Assembly (NCBI GenBank): GCA_036172665.1
Contig: JAYKNF010000070.1
Coordinates: 1-64,000 of the forward strand
Direction of reading: 5' to 3'
DNA from: Prosopocoilus inquinatus
Taxonomy: Eukaryota > Arthropoda > Insecta > Coleoptera > Lucanidae
Length of the DNA stretch: 64,000 bases
In this document: positions 34,767 through 46,401 of the stretch, in pieces
Position numbering within the stretch: position 1 is the stretch's first letter
How the letters are laid out: each line of letters opens with the position of its first letter
Notes under the pieces: model-generated
Told to the model about the DNA's origin: nothing
The model's input: the letters and a program-made list of their open reading frames with translations, nothing else
Databases searched by the model: none
Made by a program: the position numbers and the translations under genes

Positions 34767-36485
34767 TCATCTATCATGTTATTAGACGTTTGGACGGACT
34801 CCAGTAACTCTGATGTGAGATACAAAGTTCTCGGACGCAGTAGAAGCTGGAAATAGTTTTGAACGAAACAACACGTATTAGCGTTGTTTCCGTGATGTAT
34901 CTAAACGATCCTTACTTATCTAACATGTTATTTAACGTTTGGATGGACTCCAGTAAGTCTGATGTGAGATACAAAGTTTTTGGACGCAGCAGGAGCTGGA
35001 AATAGTTTTAAAAGAAACAACACGTATTAGCGTTGTTCCTGTGCTGCATCTAATCGATCCTTATTTATCTATCATGTTATTTGACGTTTCGATGGACTCC
35101 AGTAACCCTGACGTGAGATACGATGTTCTCGGACGCAGCAGAAGCTGGAAATAGTTTTAAACGAAACAACACGCATTATCGTTGTTCCTGTGATGTATCT
35201 AATCGATCCTTACTCATCTATCATGTTATTTGGCGTTTCGATGGACTCCAGTAACTTTGATGTGAGATACGAAGTTCTCGGACGCAGCTGAAGCTGGAAA
35301 TAGTTTTAAATGAAACAACACGTATTAGCGTTGTTCCTGTGATGTATCTAATCGATCCTTACTCATCTATCATGTTATTTGACGTTTGGACGGACTCCAG
35401 TAACTCTGATGAGAGATACAAAGTTCTCGGACGCAGTAGAAGCTGGAAATAGTTTTGAACGAAAGAACACGTATTAGCGTTGTTCCTGTGATGTATCTAA
35501 ACGATCCTTACTTATCTAACATGTTATTTGACGTTTGGATGGACTCCAGTAAGTCTGATGTGAGATACAAAGTTTTTGGACGCAGCAGGAGCTGAAAATA
35601 GTTTTAAACGAAACAACACGTATTACCGTTGTTCCTGTGCTGTATCTAATCGATCCTTGCTCATATATCATGTTACTTGGCGTTTCGATGGACTCCAGTA
35701 ACTCTGATGTGAGATACGAAGTTTTCGGACGCAGCAGAAGCTGGAAATAGTTTTAAACGAAGCAACACGCATTAGCGTTGTTCCTGTGATGTATCAAATC
35801 GATCCTTACTCATCTATTATGTTATTTGGCATTTCGATGGACTCCAGTAACTTTGACGTGAGATACGAAGTTCTCGGACGCAGCTGAAGCTGGAAATAAT
35901 TTTAAATGAAACAACACGTATTAGCGTTGTTCCTGTGATGTATCTAATCGATCCTTACTCATCTATCATGTTATTTGGCGTTTCGATGGACTTCAGTAGC
36001 TCTGATGTGAGATACGACGTTTTCGGACGCAGCAGAAACTGGAAATAGTTTTAACCGAAACAACACGCATTAGCGTTGTTCCTGTGATGTATCTAATCGA
36101 TCCTTACTCATCTATTATGTTATTTGGCATTTCGATAGACTCCAGTAACTTTGATGTGAGATACGAAGTTCTCGGACGCAGCAGAAGCTGGAAATAGTTT
36201 TGAACGAAACAACACGTATTAGCGTTGTTCCTGTGCTGTATCTAATCGATCCTTACTTATCTATCATATTATTTGACGTTTCGATGGACTCCAGTAACTC
36301 TGATGTGAGATACGAAGTTTTCGGACGCAGCAGAAGCTGGAAATAGTTTTAAACGAAACAACACGCATTAGCGATGTTCCTGTAATGTATCTAATCGATC
36401 CTTTCTCATCTATCATGTTATTTGACGTTTGGATGGACTCCAGTAACCCTGACGTGAGATACGAAGTTTTCGGACGCAGCAGAAG

Positions 36486-36783
36486 CTGGAAATAGTTTTG
36501 AACGAAACAACACGTATTAGCGTTGTTCCTGTGCTGTATCTAATCGATCCTTACTTATCTATCATATTATTTGACGTTTCGATGGACTCCAGTAACTCTG
36601 ATGTGAGATACGAAGTTTTCGGACGCAGCAGAAGCTGGAAATAGTTTTAAACGAAACAACACGCATTAGCGATGTTCCTGTAATGTATCTAATCGATCCT
36701 TTCTCATCTATCATGTTATTTGACGTTTGGATGGACTCCAGTATCCCTGACGTGAGATACGACGTTTTCGGACGCAGCAGAAG
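36486..36783. repeat. Two-unit replacement inside the second 33-mer copy
   Basis: These 298 bp repeat the preceding 298 bp (36,188-36,485): a V/K join ending gtgctgtatc, a K-like unit with catattattt, and an R-like start with ctttctcatc. They stand in place of the two units that copy 1 has at about 31,571-31,868. The right joint is a hybrid: tatccctgacg followed by gacgttttcgg. The 4,915-bp offset to copy 1 is the same on both sides, so length did not change. Confidence 0.88.
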
Positions 36784-37001
36784 CTGGAAATAGTTTTAAA
36801 CGAAACAACACGTATTAGCGTTGTTCCTGTGATGTATCTAATCGATCCTTACTCATCTATCATGTTATTTGATGTTTGGATGGACTCCAGTAACTCTGAT
36901 GAGGGATACAAAGATTTCGGACGCAGCAGAAGCTGGAAATAGTTTTGAACGAAACAACACGTATTAGCATTGTTCCTGTGATGTATCTAAACGATCCTTA
37001 C

Positions 37002-37149
37002 TTTTCTATCATGTTATTTGACGTTTCGATGGACTCCATAACTCTGATGTGAGATACGACGTTTTCGGACGCAGCAGAAGCTGGAAATAGTTTTAAACGA
37101 AACAACACGTATTAGCGATGTTCCTGTGATGTATCTAAACGATCCTTAC
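37002..37149. repeat. 148-bp monomer, fifth copy
   Basis: ccataac at 37,037, again 2,383 bp after the previous one, and 4,915 bp after the third copy. It follows an S unit whose end reads gtattagcattg. Confidence 0.92.
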
Positions 37150-40129
37150 TCATCTATCATGTTATTAGACGTTTGGACGGACTCCAGTAACTCTGATGTG
37201 AGATACAAAGTTCTCGGACGCAGTAGAAGCTGGAAATAGTTTTGAACGAAACAACACGTATTAGCGTTGTTTCCGTGATGTATCTAAACGATCCTTACTT
37301 ATCTAACATGTTATTTAACGTTTGGATGGACTCCAGTAAGTCTGATGTGAGATACAAAGTTTTTGGACGCAGCAGGAGCTGGAAATAGTTTTAAAAGAAA
37401 CAACACGTATTAGCGTTGTTCCTGTGCTGCATCTAATCGATCCTTACTTATCTATCATGTTATTTGACGTTTCGATGGACTCCAGTAACCCTGACGTGAG
37501 ATACGATGTTCTCGGACGCAGCAGAAGCTGGAAATAGTTTTAAACGAAACAACACGCATTAGCGTTGTTCCTGTGATGTATCTAATTGATCCTTACTCAT
37601 CTATCATGTTATTTGGCGTTTCGATGGACTCCAGTAACTTTGATGTGAGATACGAAGTTCTCGGACGCAGCTGAAGCTGGAAATAGTTTTAAATGAAACA
37701 ACACGTATTAGCGTTGTTCCTGTGATGTATCTAATCGATCCTTACTCATCTATCATGTTATTTGGCGTTTCGATGGACTCCAGTAGCTCTGATGTGAGAT
37801 ACGACGTTTTCGGACGCAGCAGAAGCTGGAAATAGTTATAATCGAAACAACACGCATTAGCGTTGTTCCTGTGATGTATCTAATCGATCCTTACTCATCT
37901 ATCATGTTATTTGACGTTTGGATGGACTCCAGTAATCCTGACGTGAGATACGAAGTTCTCGGACGCAGCAGAAGCTGGAAATAGTTTTAAACGAAACAAC
38001 ACACATTAGCGATGTTCCTGTGATGTATCTAATCGATCCTTACTCATCTATAATGTTATTTGGCGTTTCGATGGACTCCAGTAGCTCTGATGTGAGATAC
38101 GACGTTTTCGGACGCAGCAGAAGCTGGAAATAGTTTTATACGAAACAACACGCATTAGCGTTCTTCCTGTGATGTATCTAATCGATCCTTACTCATCTAT
38201 CATGTTATTTGGCGTTTCGATGGACTCCGGTAACGTTGATGTGAGATACGAAGTTCTCGGACGCAGCTGAAGCTGGAAATAGTTTTAAATGAAACAACAC
38301 TTATTAGCGTTGTTCCTGTGATGTATCTAATCGATCCTTACTCATCTATCATGTTATTTGGCGTTTCGATGGACTCCAGTAGCTCTGATGTGAGATACGA
38401 CGTTTTCGGACGCAGCAGAAGCTGGAAATAGTTTTAAACGAAACAACACGCATTAGCGTTGTTCCTGTGATGTATCTAATCGATCCTTACTCATCTATCA
38501 TGTTATTTGGCGTTTCGATGGACTCCAGTAGCTCTGATGTGAGATACGACGTTTTCGGACGCAGCAGAAGCTGGAAATAGTTTTAAACGAAACAACACGC
38601 ATTAGCGTTGTTCCTGTGATGTATCTAATCGATCCTTACTTATCTATTATGTTATTTGGCGTTTCGATGGACTCCAGTAACTTTGATGTGAGATACGAAG
38701 TTCTCGGACGCAGCTGAAGCTGGAAATAGTTTTAAACGAAACAACACGTATTAGCGTTGTTCCTGTACTGTATCTAATCGATCCTTACTTATCTATCATA
38801 TTATTTGACTTTTCGATGGACTCCAGTAACTCTGATGTGAGATTCGAAGTTTTCGGACGCAGCAGAAGCTGGAAATAGTTTTAAACGAAACAACACGCAT
38901 TAGCGATGTTCCTGTGATGTATCTAATCGATCCTTACTCATCTATCATGTTATTTGACGTTTGGACGGACTCCAGTAACTCTGATGAGAGATTCACAGTT
39001 CTCGGACGCAGTAGAAGCTGGAAATAGTTTTGAACGAAACAACACGTATTAGCGTTGTTCCTGTGATGTATCTAAGCGATCCTTACTTATCTATCATATT
39101 ATTTGACGTTTCGATGGACTCCAGTAACTCTGATGTGAGATACGAAGTTTTCGGACGCAGCAGAAGCTGGAAATAGTTTTAAACGAAACAACACGCATTA
39201 GCGATGTTCCTGTAATGTATCTAATCGATCCTTTCTCATCTATCATGTTATTTGACGTTTGGATGGACTCCAGTAACCCTGACGTGAGATACGAAGTTTT
39301 CGGACGCAGCAGAAGCTGGAAATAGTTTTAAACGAAGCAACTCGCATTAGCGTTGTTCCTGTGATGTATCTAATCGATCCTTACTCATCTATTATGTTAT
39401 TAGACGTTTGGACGGACTCCAGTAACTCTGATGTGAGATACAAAGTTCTCGGACGCAGTAGAAGCTGGAAATAGTTTTGAACGAAACAACACGTATTAGC
39501 GTTGTTCCTGTGATGTATCTAAACGATCCTTACTTTTCTATCATGTTATTTGACGTTTCGATGGACTCCAGTAACTCTGATGTGAGATACGACATTTTCG
39601 GACGCAGCAGAAGCTGGAAATAGTTTTAAACGAAACAACATGTATTAGCGATGTTCCTGTGATGTATCTAAACGATCCTTACTCATCTATCATGTTATTA
39701 GACGTTTGGACGGACTCCAGTAACTCTGATGTGAGATACAAAGTTCTCGGACGCAGTAGAAGCTGGAAATAGTTTTGAACGAAACAACACGTATTAGCGT
39801 TGTTCCTGTGATGTATCTAAACGATCCTTACTTATCTAACATGTTATTTAACGTTTGGATGGACTCCAGTAAGTCTGATGTGAGATACAATGTTTTTGGA
39901 CGCAGCAGGAGCTGGAAATAGTTTTAAACGAAACAACACGTATTAGCGTTGTTCCTGTGCTGTATCTAATCGATCCTTACTCATCTATCATGTTATTTGA
40001 TGTTTGGATGAACTCCAGTAACTCTGATGAGGGATACAAAGATTTCGGACGCAGCAGAAGCTGGAAATAGTTTTGAACGAAACAACACGTATTAGCGTTG
40101 TTCCTGTGATGTATCTAAACGATCCTTAC

Positions 40130-40277
40130 TTTTCTATCATGTTATTTGACGTTTCGATGGACTCCATAACTCTGATGTGAGATACGACGTTTTCGGACGC
40201 AGCAGAAGCTGGAAATAGTTTTAAACGAAACAACACGTATTAGCGATGTTCCTGTGATGTATCTAAACGATCCTTAC
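40130..40277. repeat. 148-bp monomer, sixth copy
   Basis: ccataac at 40,165, 5,511 bp after the fourth copy. It lies inside the 39,47x-42,699 segment copied from 33,96x-37,188, and opens the third X segment. Confidence 0.92.
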
Positions 40278-42512
40278 TCATCTATCATGTTATTAGACGT
40301 TTGGACGGACTCCAGTAACTCTGATGTGAGATACAAAGTTCTCGGACGCAGTAGAAGCTGGAAATAGTTTTGAACGAAACAACACGTATTAGCGTTGTTT
40401 CCGTGATGTATCTAAACGATCCTTACTTATCTAACATGTTATTTAACGTTTGGATGGACTCCAGTAAGTCTGATGTGAGATACAAAGTTTTTGGACGCAG
40501 CAGGAGCTGGAAATAGTTTTAAAAGAAACAACACGTATTAGCGTTGTTTCTGTGCTGCATCTAATCGATCCTTACTTATCTATCATGTTATTTGACGTTT
40601 CGATGGACTCCAGTAACCCTGACGTGAGATACGATGTTCTCGGACGCAGCAGAAGCTGGAAATAGTTTTAAACGAAACAACACGCATTAGCGTTGTTCCT
40701 GTGATGTATCTAATCGATCCTTACTCATCTATCATGTTATTTGGCGTTTCGATGGACTCCAGTAACTTTGATGTGAGATACGAAGTTCTCGGACGCAGCT
40801 GAAGCTGGAAATAGTTTTAAATGAAACAACACGTATTAGCGTTGTTCCTGTGATGTATCTAATCGATCCTTACTCATCTATCATGTTATTTGACGTTTGG
40901 ACGGACTCCAGTAACTCTGATGAGAGATACAAAGTTCTCGGACGCAGTAGAAGCTGGAAATAGTTTTGAACGAAAGAACACGTATTAGCGTTGTTCCTGT
41001 GATGTATCTAAACGATCCTTACTTATCTAACATGTTATTTGACGTTTGGATGGACTCCAGTAAGTCTGATGTGAGATACAAAGTTTTTGGACGCAGCAGG
41101 AGCTGAAAATAGTTTTAAACGAAACAACACGTATTACCGTTGTTCCTGTGCTGTATCTAATCGATCCTTGCTCATATATCATGTTACTTGGCGTTTCGAT
41201 GGACTCCAGTAACTCTGATGTGAGATACGAAGTTTTCGGACGCAGCAGAAGCTGGAAATAGTTTTAAACGAAGCAACACGCATTAGCGTTGTTCCTGTGA
41301 TGTATCAAATCGATCCTTACTCATCTATTATGTTATTTGGCATTTCGATGGACTCCAGTAACTTTGACGTGAGATACGAAGTTCTCGGACGCAGCTGAAG
41401 CTGGAAATAATTTTAAATGAAACAACACGTATTAGCGTTGTTCCTGTGATGTATCTAATCGATCCTTACTCATCTATCATGTTATTTGGCGTTTCGATGG
41501 ACTTCAGTAGCTCTGATGTGAGATACGACGTTTTCGGACGCAGCAGAAACTGGAAATAGTTTTAACCGAAACAACACGCATTAGCGTTGTTCCTGTGATG
41601 TATCTAATCGATCCTTACTCATCTATTATGTTATTTGGCATTTCGATAGACTCCAGTAACTTTGATGTGAGATACGAAGTTCTCGGACGCAGCAGAAGCT
41701 GGAAATAGTTTTGAACGAAACAACACGTATTAGCGTTGTTCCTGTGCTGTATCTAATCGATCCTTACTTATCTATCATATTATTTGACGTTTCGATGGAC
41801 TCCAGTAACTCTGATGTGAGATACGAAGTTTTCGGACGCAGCAGAAGCTGGAAATAGTTTTAAACGAAACAACACGCATTAGCGATGTTCCTGTAATGTA
41901 TCTAATCGATCCTTTCTCATCTATCATGTTATTTGACGTTTGGATGGACTCCAGTAACCCTGACGTGAGATACGAAGTTTTCGGACGCAGCAGAAGCTGG
42001 AAATAGTTTTAAACGAAGCAACACGTATTAGCGTTGTTCCTGTGATGTATCTAATCGATCCTTACTCATCTATTATGTTATTTGGCGTTTCGATGGACTC
42101 CAGTAACTTTGATGTGAGATACGAAGTTCTCGGACGCAGCTGAAGCTGGAAATAGTTTTAAACGAAACAACACGTATTAGCGTTGTTCCTGTGCTGTATC
42201 TAATCGATCCTTCCTCATATATCATGTTATTTGGCGTTTCGATGGACTCCAGTAACTCTTATGTGAGATACGACGTTTTCGGACGCAGCAGAAGCTGGAA
42301 ATAGTTTTAAACGAAACAACACGTATTAGCGTTGTTCCTGTGATGTATCTAATCGATCCTTACTCATCTATCATGTTATTTGATGTTTGGATGGACTCCG
42401 GTAACTCTGATGAGGGATACAAAGATTTCGGACGCAGCAGAAGCTGGAAATAGTTTTGAACGAAACAACACGTATTAGCGTTGTTCCTGTGATGTATCTA
42501 AACGATCCTTAC

Positions 42513-42660
42513 TTTTCTATCATGTTATTTGACGTTTCGATGGACTCCATAACTCTGATGTGAGATACGACGTTTTCGGACGCAGCAGAAGCTGGAAATA
42601 GTTTTAAACGAAACAACACGTATTAGCGATGTTCCTGTGATGTATCTAAACGATCCTTAC
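42513..42660. repeat. 148-bp monomer, seventh copy
   Basis: ccataac at 42,548, 2,383 bp after the sixth copy. The P unit after it is a hybrid that changes to type I at about 42,699, ending the copied segment. Confidence 0.92.
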
Positions 42661-44895
42661 TCATCTATCATGTTATTAGACGTTTGGACGGACTCCAGTA
42701 GCTCTGATGTGAGATACGACGTTTTCGGACGCAGCAGAAGCTGGAAATAGTTTTAAACGAAACAACACGCATTAGCGTTGTTCCTGTGATGTATCTAATC
42801 GATCCTTACTCATCTATCATGTTATTTGGCGTTTCGATGGACTCCAGTAGCTCTGATGTGAGATAAGACGTTTTCGGACGCAGCAGAAGCTGGAAATAGT
42901 TTTAAACGAAACAACACGCATTAGCGTTGTTCCTGTGATGTATCTAATCGATCCTTACTTATCTATTATGTTATTTGGCGTTTCGATGGACTCCAGTAAC
43001 TTTGATGTGAGATACGAAGTTCTCGGACGCAGCTGAAGCTGGAAATAGTTTTAAACGAAACAACACGTATTAGCGTTGTTCCTGTACTGTATCTAATCGA
43101 TCCTTACTTATCTATCATATTATTTGACTTTTCGATGGACTCCAGTAACTCTGATGTGAGATTCGAAGTTTTCGGACGCAGCAGAAGCTGGAAATAGTTT
43201 TAAACGAAACAACACGCATTAGCGATGTTCCTGTGATGTATCTAATCGATCCTTACTCATCTATCATGTTATTTGACGTTTGGACGGACTCCAGTAACTC
43301 TGATGAGAGATTCACAGTTCTCGGACGCAGTAGAAGCTGGAAATAGTTTTGAACGAAACAACACGTATTAGCGTTGTTCCTGTGATGTATCTAAACGATC
43401 CTTACTTATCTAACATGTTATTTGACGTTTGGATGGACTCCAGTAAGTCTGATGTGAGATACAAAGTTTTTGGACGCAGCAGGAGCTGGAAATAGTTTTA
43501 AACGAAACAACACGTATTAGCGTTGTGCCTGTGCTGTATCTAATCGATCCTTACTCATATATCATGTTACTTGGCGTTTCGATGGACTCCAGTAGCTCTA
43601 ATGTGAGATACGACGTTTTCGGACGCAGCAGAAGCTGGAAATAGTTTTAAACGAAACAACACGTATTAGCGTTGTTCCTGTGATGTATCTAATCGATCCT
43701 TACTCATCTATCATGTTATTTGACGTTTGGATGGACTCCAGTAACTCTGATGAGATATACAAAGATTTCGGACGCAGCAGAAGCTGGAAATAGTTTTGAA
43801 CGAAACAACACGTATTAGCGTTGTTCCTGTGATGTATCTAAACGATCCTTACTTTTCTATCATGTTATTTGACGTTTCGATGGACTCCAGTAACTCTGAT
43901 GTGAGATACGACATTTTCGGACGCAGCAGAAGCTGGAAATAGTTTTAAACGAAACAACACGTATTAGCGATGTTCCTGTGATGTATCTAAACGATCCTTA
44001 CTCATCCATCATGTTATTAGACGTTTGGACGGACTCCAGTAACTCTGATGTGAGATACAAAGTTCTCGGACGCAGTAGAAGCTGGAAATAGTTTTGAACG
44101 AAACAACACGTATTAGCGTTGTTCCTGTGATGTTTCTAAACGATCCTTACTTATCTAACATGTTATTTAACGTTTGGATGGACTCCAGTAAGTCTGATGT
44201 GAGATACAAAGTTTTTGGACGCAGCAATAGCTGGAAATAGTTTTAAACGAAACAACACGTATTAGCGTTGTTCCTGTGCTGTATCTAATCGATCCTTACT
44301 TATCTATCATATTATTTGACGTTTCGATGGACTCCAGTAACTCTGATGTGAGATACGAAGTTTTCGGACGCAGCAGAAGCTGGAAATAGTTTTAAACGAA
44401 ACAACACGCATTAGCGATGTTCCTGTAATGTATCTAATCGATCCTTACTCATCTATCATGTTATTAGACGTTTGGACGGACTCCAGTAACTCTGATGTGA
44501 GATACAAAGTTCTCGGACGCAGTAGAAGCTGGAAATAGTTTTGAACGAAACAACACGTATTAGCGTTGTTCCTGTGATGTATCTAAACGATCCTTACTTA
44601 TCTAACATGTTATTTAACGTTTGGATGGACTCCAGTAAGTCTGATGTGAGATACAATGTTTTTGGACGCAGCAGGAGCTGGAAATAGTTTTAAACGAAAC
44701 AACACGTATTAGCGTTGTTCCTGTGCTGTATCTAATCGATCCTTACTCATCTATCATGTTATTTGATGTTTGGATGAACTCCAGTAACTCTGATGAGGGA
44801 TACAAAGATTTCGGACGCAGCAGAAGCTGGAAATAGTTTTGAACGAAACAACACGTATTAGCGTTGTTCCTGTGATGTATCTAAACGATCCTTAC

Positions 44896-45043
44896 TTTTC
44901 TATCATGTTATTTGACGTTTCGATGGACTCCATAACTCTGATGTGAGATACGAAGTTTTCGGACGCAGCAGAAGCTGGAAATAGTTTTAAACGAAACAAC
45001 ACGTATTAGCGATGTTCCTGTGATGTATCTAAACGATCCTTAC
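44896..45043. repeat. 148-bp monomer, eighth and last copy
   Basis: ccataac at 44,931, here with gaagttttcgg instead of gacgttttcgg. The spacing to the seventh copy is also 2,383 bp, but the 15 units between are of different types from those in X, so this equality is partly coincidental. Confidence 0.92.
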
Positions 45044-46401
45044 TCATCTATCATGTTATTAGACGTTTGGACGGACTCCAGTAACTCTGATGTGAGATAC
45101 AAAGTTCTCGGACGCAGTAGAAGCTGGAAATAGTTTTGAACGAAACAACACGTATTAGCGTTGTTTCCGTGATGTATCTAAACGATCCTTACTTATCTAA
45201 CATGTTATTTAACGTTTGGATGGACTCCAGTAAGTCTGATGTGAGATACAAAGTTTTTGGACGCAGCAGGAGCTGGAAATAGTTTTAAAAGAAACAACAC
45301 GTATTAGCGTTGTTCCTGTGCTGCATCTAATCGATCCTTACTTATCTATCATGTTATATGACGTTTCGATGGACTCCAGTAGCTCTGATGTGAGATACGA
45401 CGTCTTCGGACGCAGCAGAAGCTGGAAATAGTTTTATACGAAACAACACGCATTAGCGTTCTTCCTGTGATGTATCTAATCGATCCTTACTCATCTATCA
45501 TGTTATTTGGCGTTTCGATGGACTCCAGTAACTTTGATGTGAGATACGAATTTCTCGGACGCAGCTGAAGCTGGAAATAGTTTTAAATGAAACAACACTT
45601 ATTAGCGTTGTTCCTGTGATGTATCTAATCGATCCTTACTCATCTATCATGTTATTTGGCGTTTCGATGGACTCCAGTAGCTCTGATGTGAGATACGACG
45701 TTTTCGGACGCAGTAGAAGCTGGAAATAGTTTTGAACGAAACAACACGTATTATCGTTGTTTCCGTGATGTATCTAAACGATCCTTACTTATCTAACATG
45801 TTATTTAACGTTTGGATGGACTCCAGTAAGTCTGATGTGAGATACAAAGTTTTTGGACGCAGCAGGAGCTGGAAATAGTTTTAAAAGAAACAACACGTAT
45901 TAGCGTTGTTCCTGTGCTGCATCTAATCGATCCTTACTTATCTATCATGTTATTTGACGTTTCGATGGACTCCAGTAACCCTGACGTGAGATACGATGTT
46001 CTCGGACGCAGCAGAAGCTGGAAATAGTTTTAAACGAAACAACACGCATTAGCGTTGTTCCTGTGATGTATCTAATCGATCCTTACTCATCTATCATGTT
46101 ATTTGGCGTTTCGATGGACTCCAGTAACTTTGATGTGAGATACGAAGTTCTCGGACGCAGCTGAAGCTGGAAATAATTTTAAATGAAACAACACGTATTA
46201 GCGTTGTTCCTGTGATGTATCTAATCGATCCTTACTCATCTATCATGTTATTTGGCGTTTCGATGGACTCCAGTAGCTCTGATGTGAGATACGACGTTTT
46301 CGGACGCAGCAGAAGCTGGAAATAGTTTTATACGAAACAACACGCATTAGCGTTCTTCCTGTGATGTATCTAATCGATACTTACTCATCTATCATGTTAT
46401 T

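Larger units (their letters stand above)
33636..38550. repeat. 33-mer HOR, copy 2 (4,915 bp)
   Basis: Tandem copy of 28,721-33,635. Homology runs slightly past 38,550, to about 38,585, where copy 1 continues with ttttgaacg and this copy with ttttaaacg. That is the expected overlap at a duplication joint. The copy contains one large internal difference with no length change: the two units at about 36,486-36,783 repeat the two units just before them instead of matching copy 1 (see findings). Other small differences include ggactcagc (about 30,813) versus ggacgcagc, and taactttg versus taacgttg near 38,232. Confidence 0.92.
38551..46401. repeat. Mosaic HOR region built from pieces of neighbouring blocks
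   Basis: The region is a patchwork with clear constant-offset segments. Bases 38,38x-39,08x match 42,70x-43,39x at offset 4,319 (J at 38,640/42,959; K at 38,789/43,108). Bases 39,47x-42,699 match 33,96x-37,188 at offset 5,511. Bases 43.1-44.4 kb match 48.3-49.65 kb at offset 5,214 (N unit at 43,555/48,769). Three 148-bp units lie at 40,130, 42,513 and 44,896. Near 45,351 an unusual gttatatgacg unit leads into G, H and I-type units not seen since the left part of the window. No non-satellite DNA lies between the pieces. Confidence 0.8.

Noticed and set aside
29704..45043. A uniform 16-mer HOR repeating every 2,383 bp
   Set aside because: The 2,383-bp spacing recurs, but type order shows only three intervals are the same module. 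The interval 42,548-44,931 has the same length with different units, and other spacings are 2,532 and 3,128 bp.
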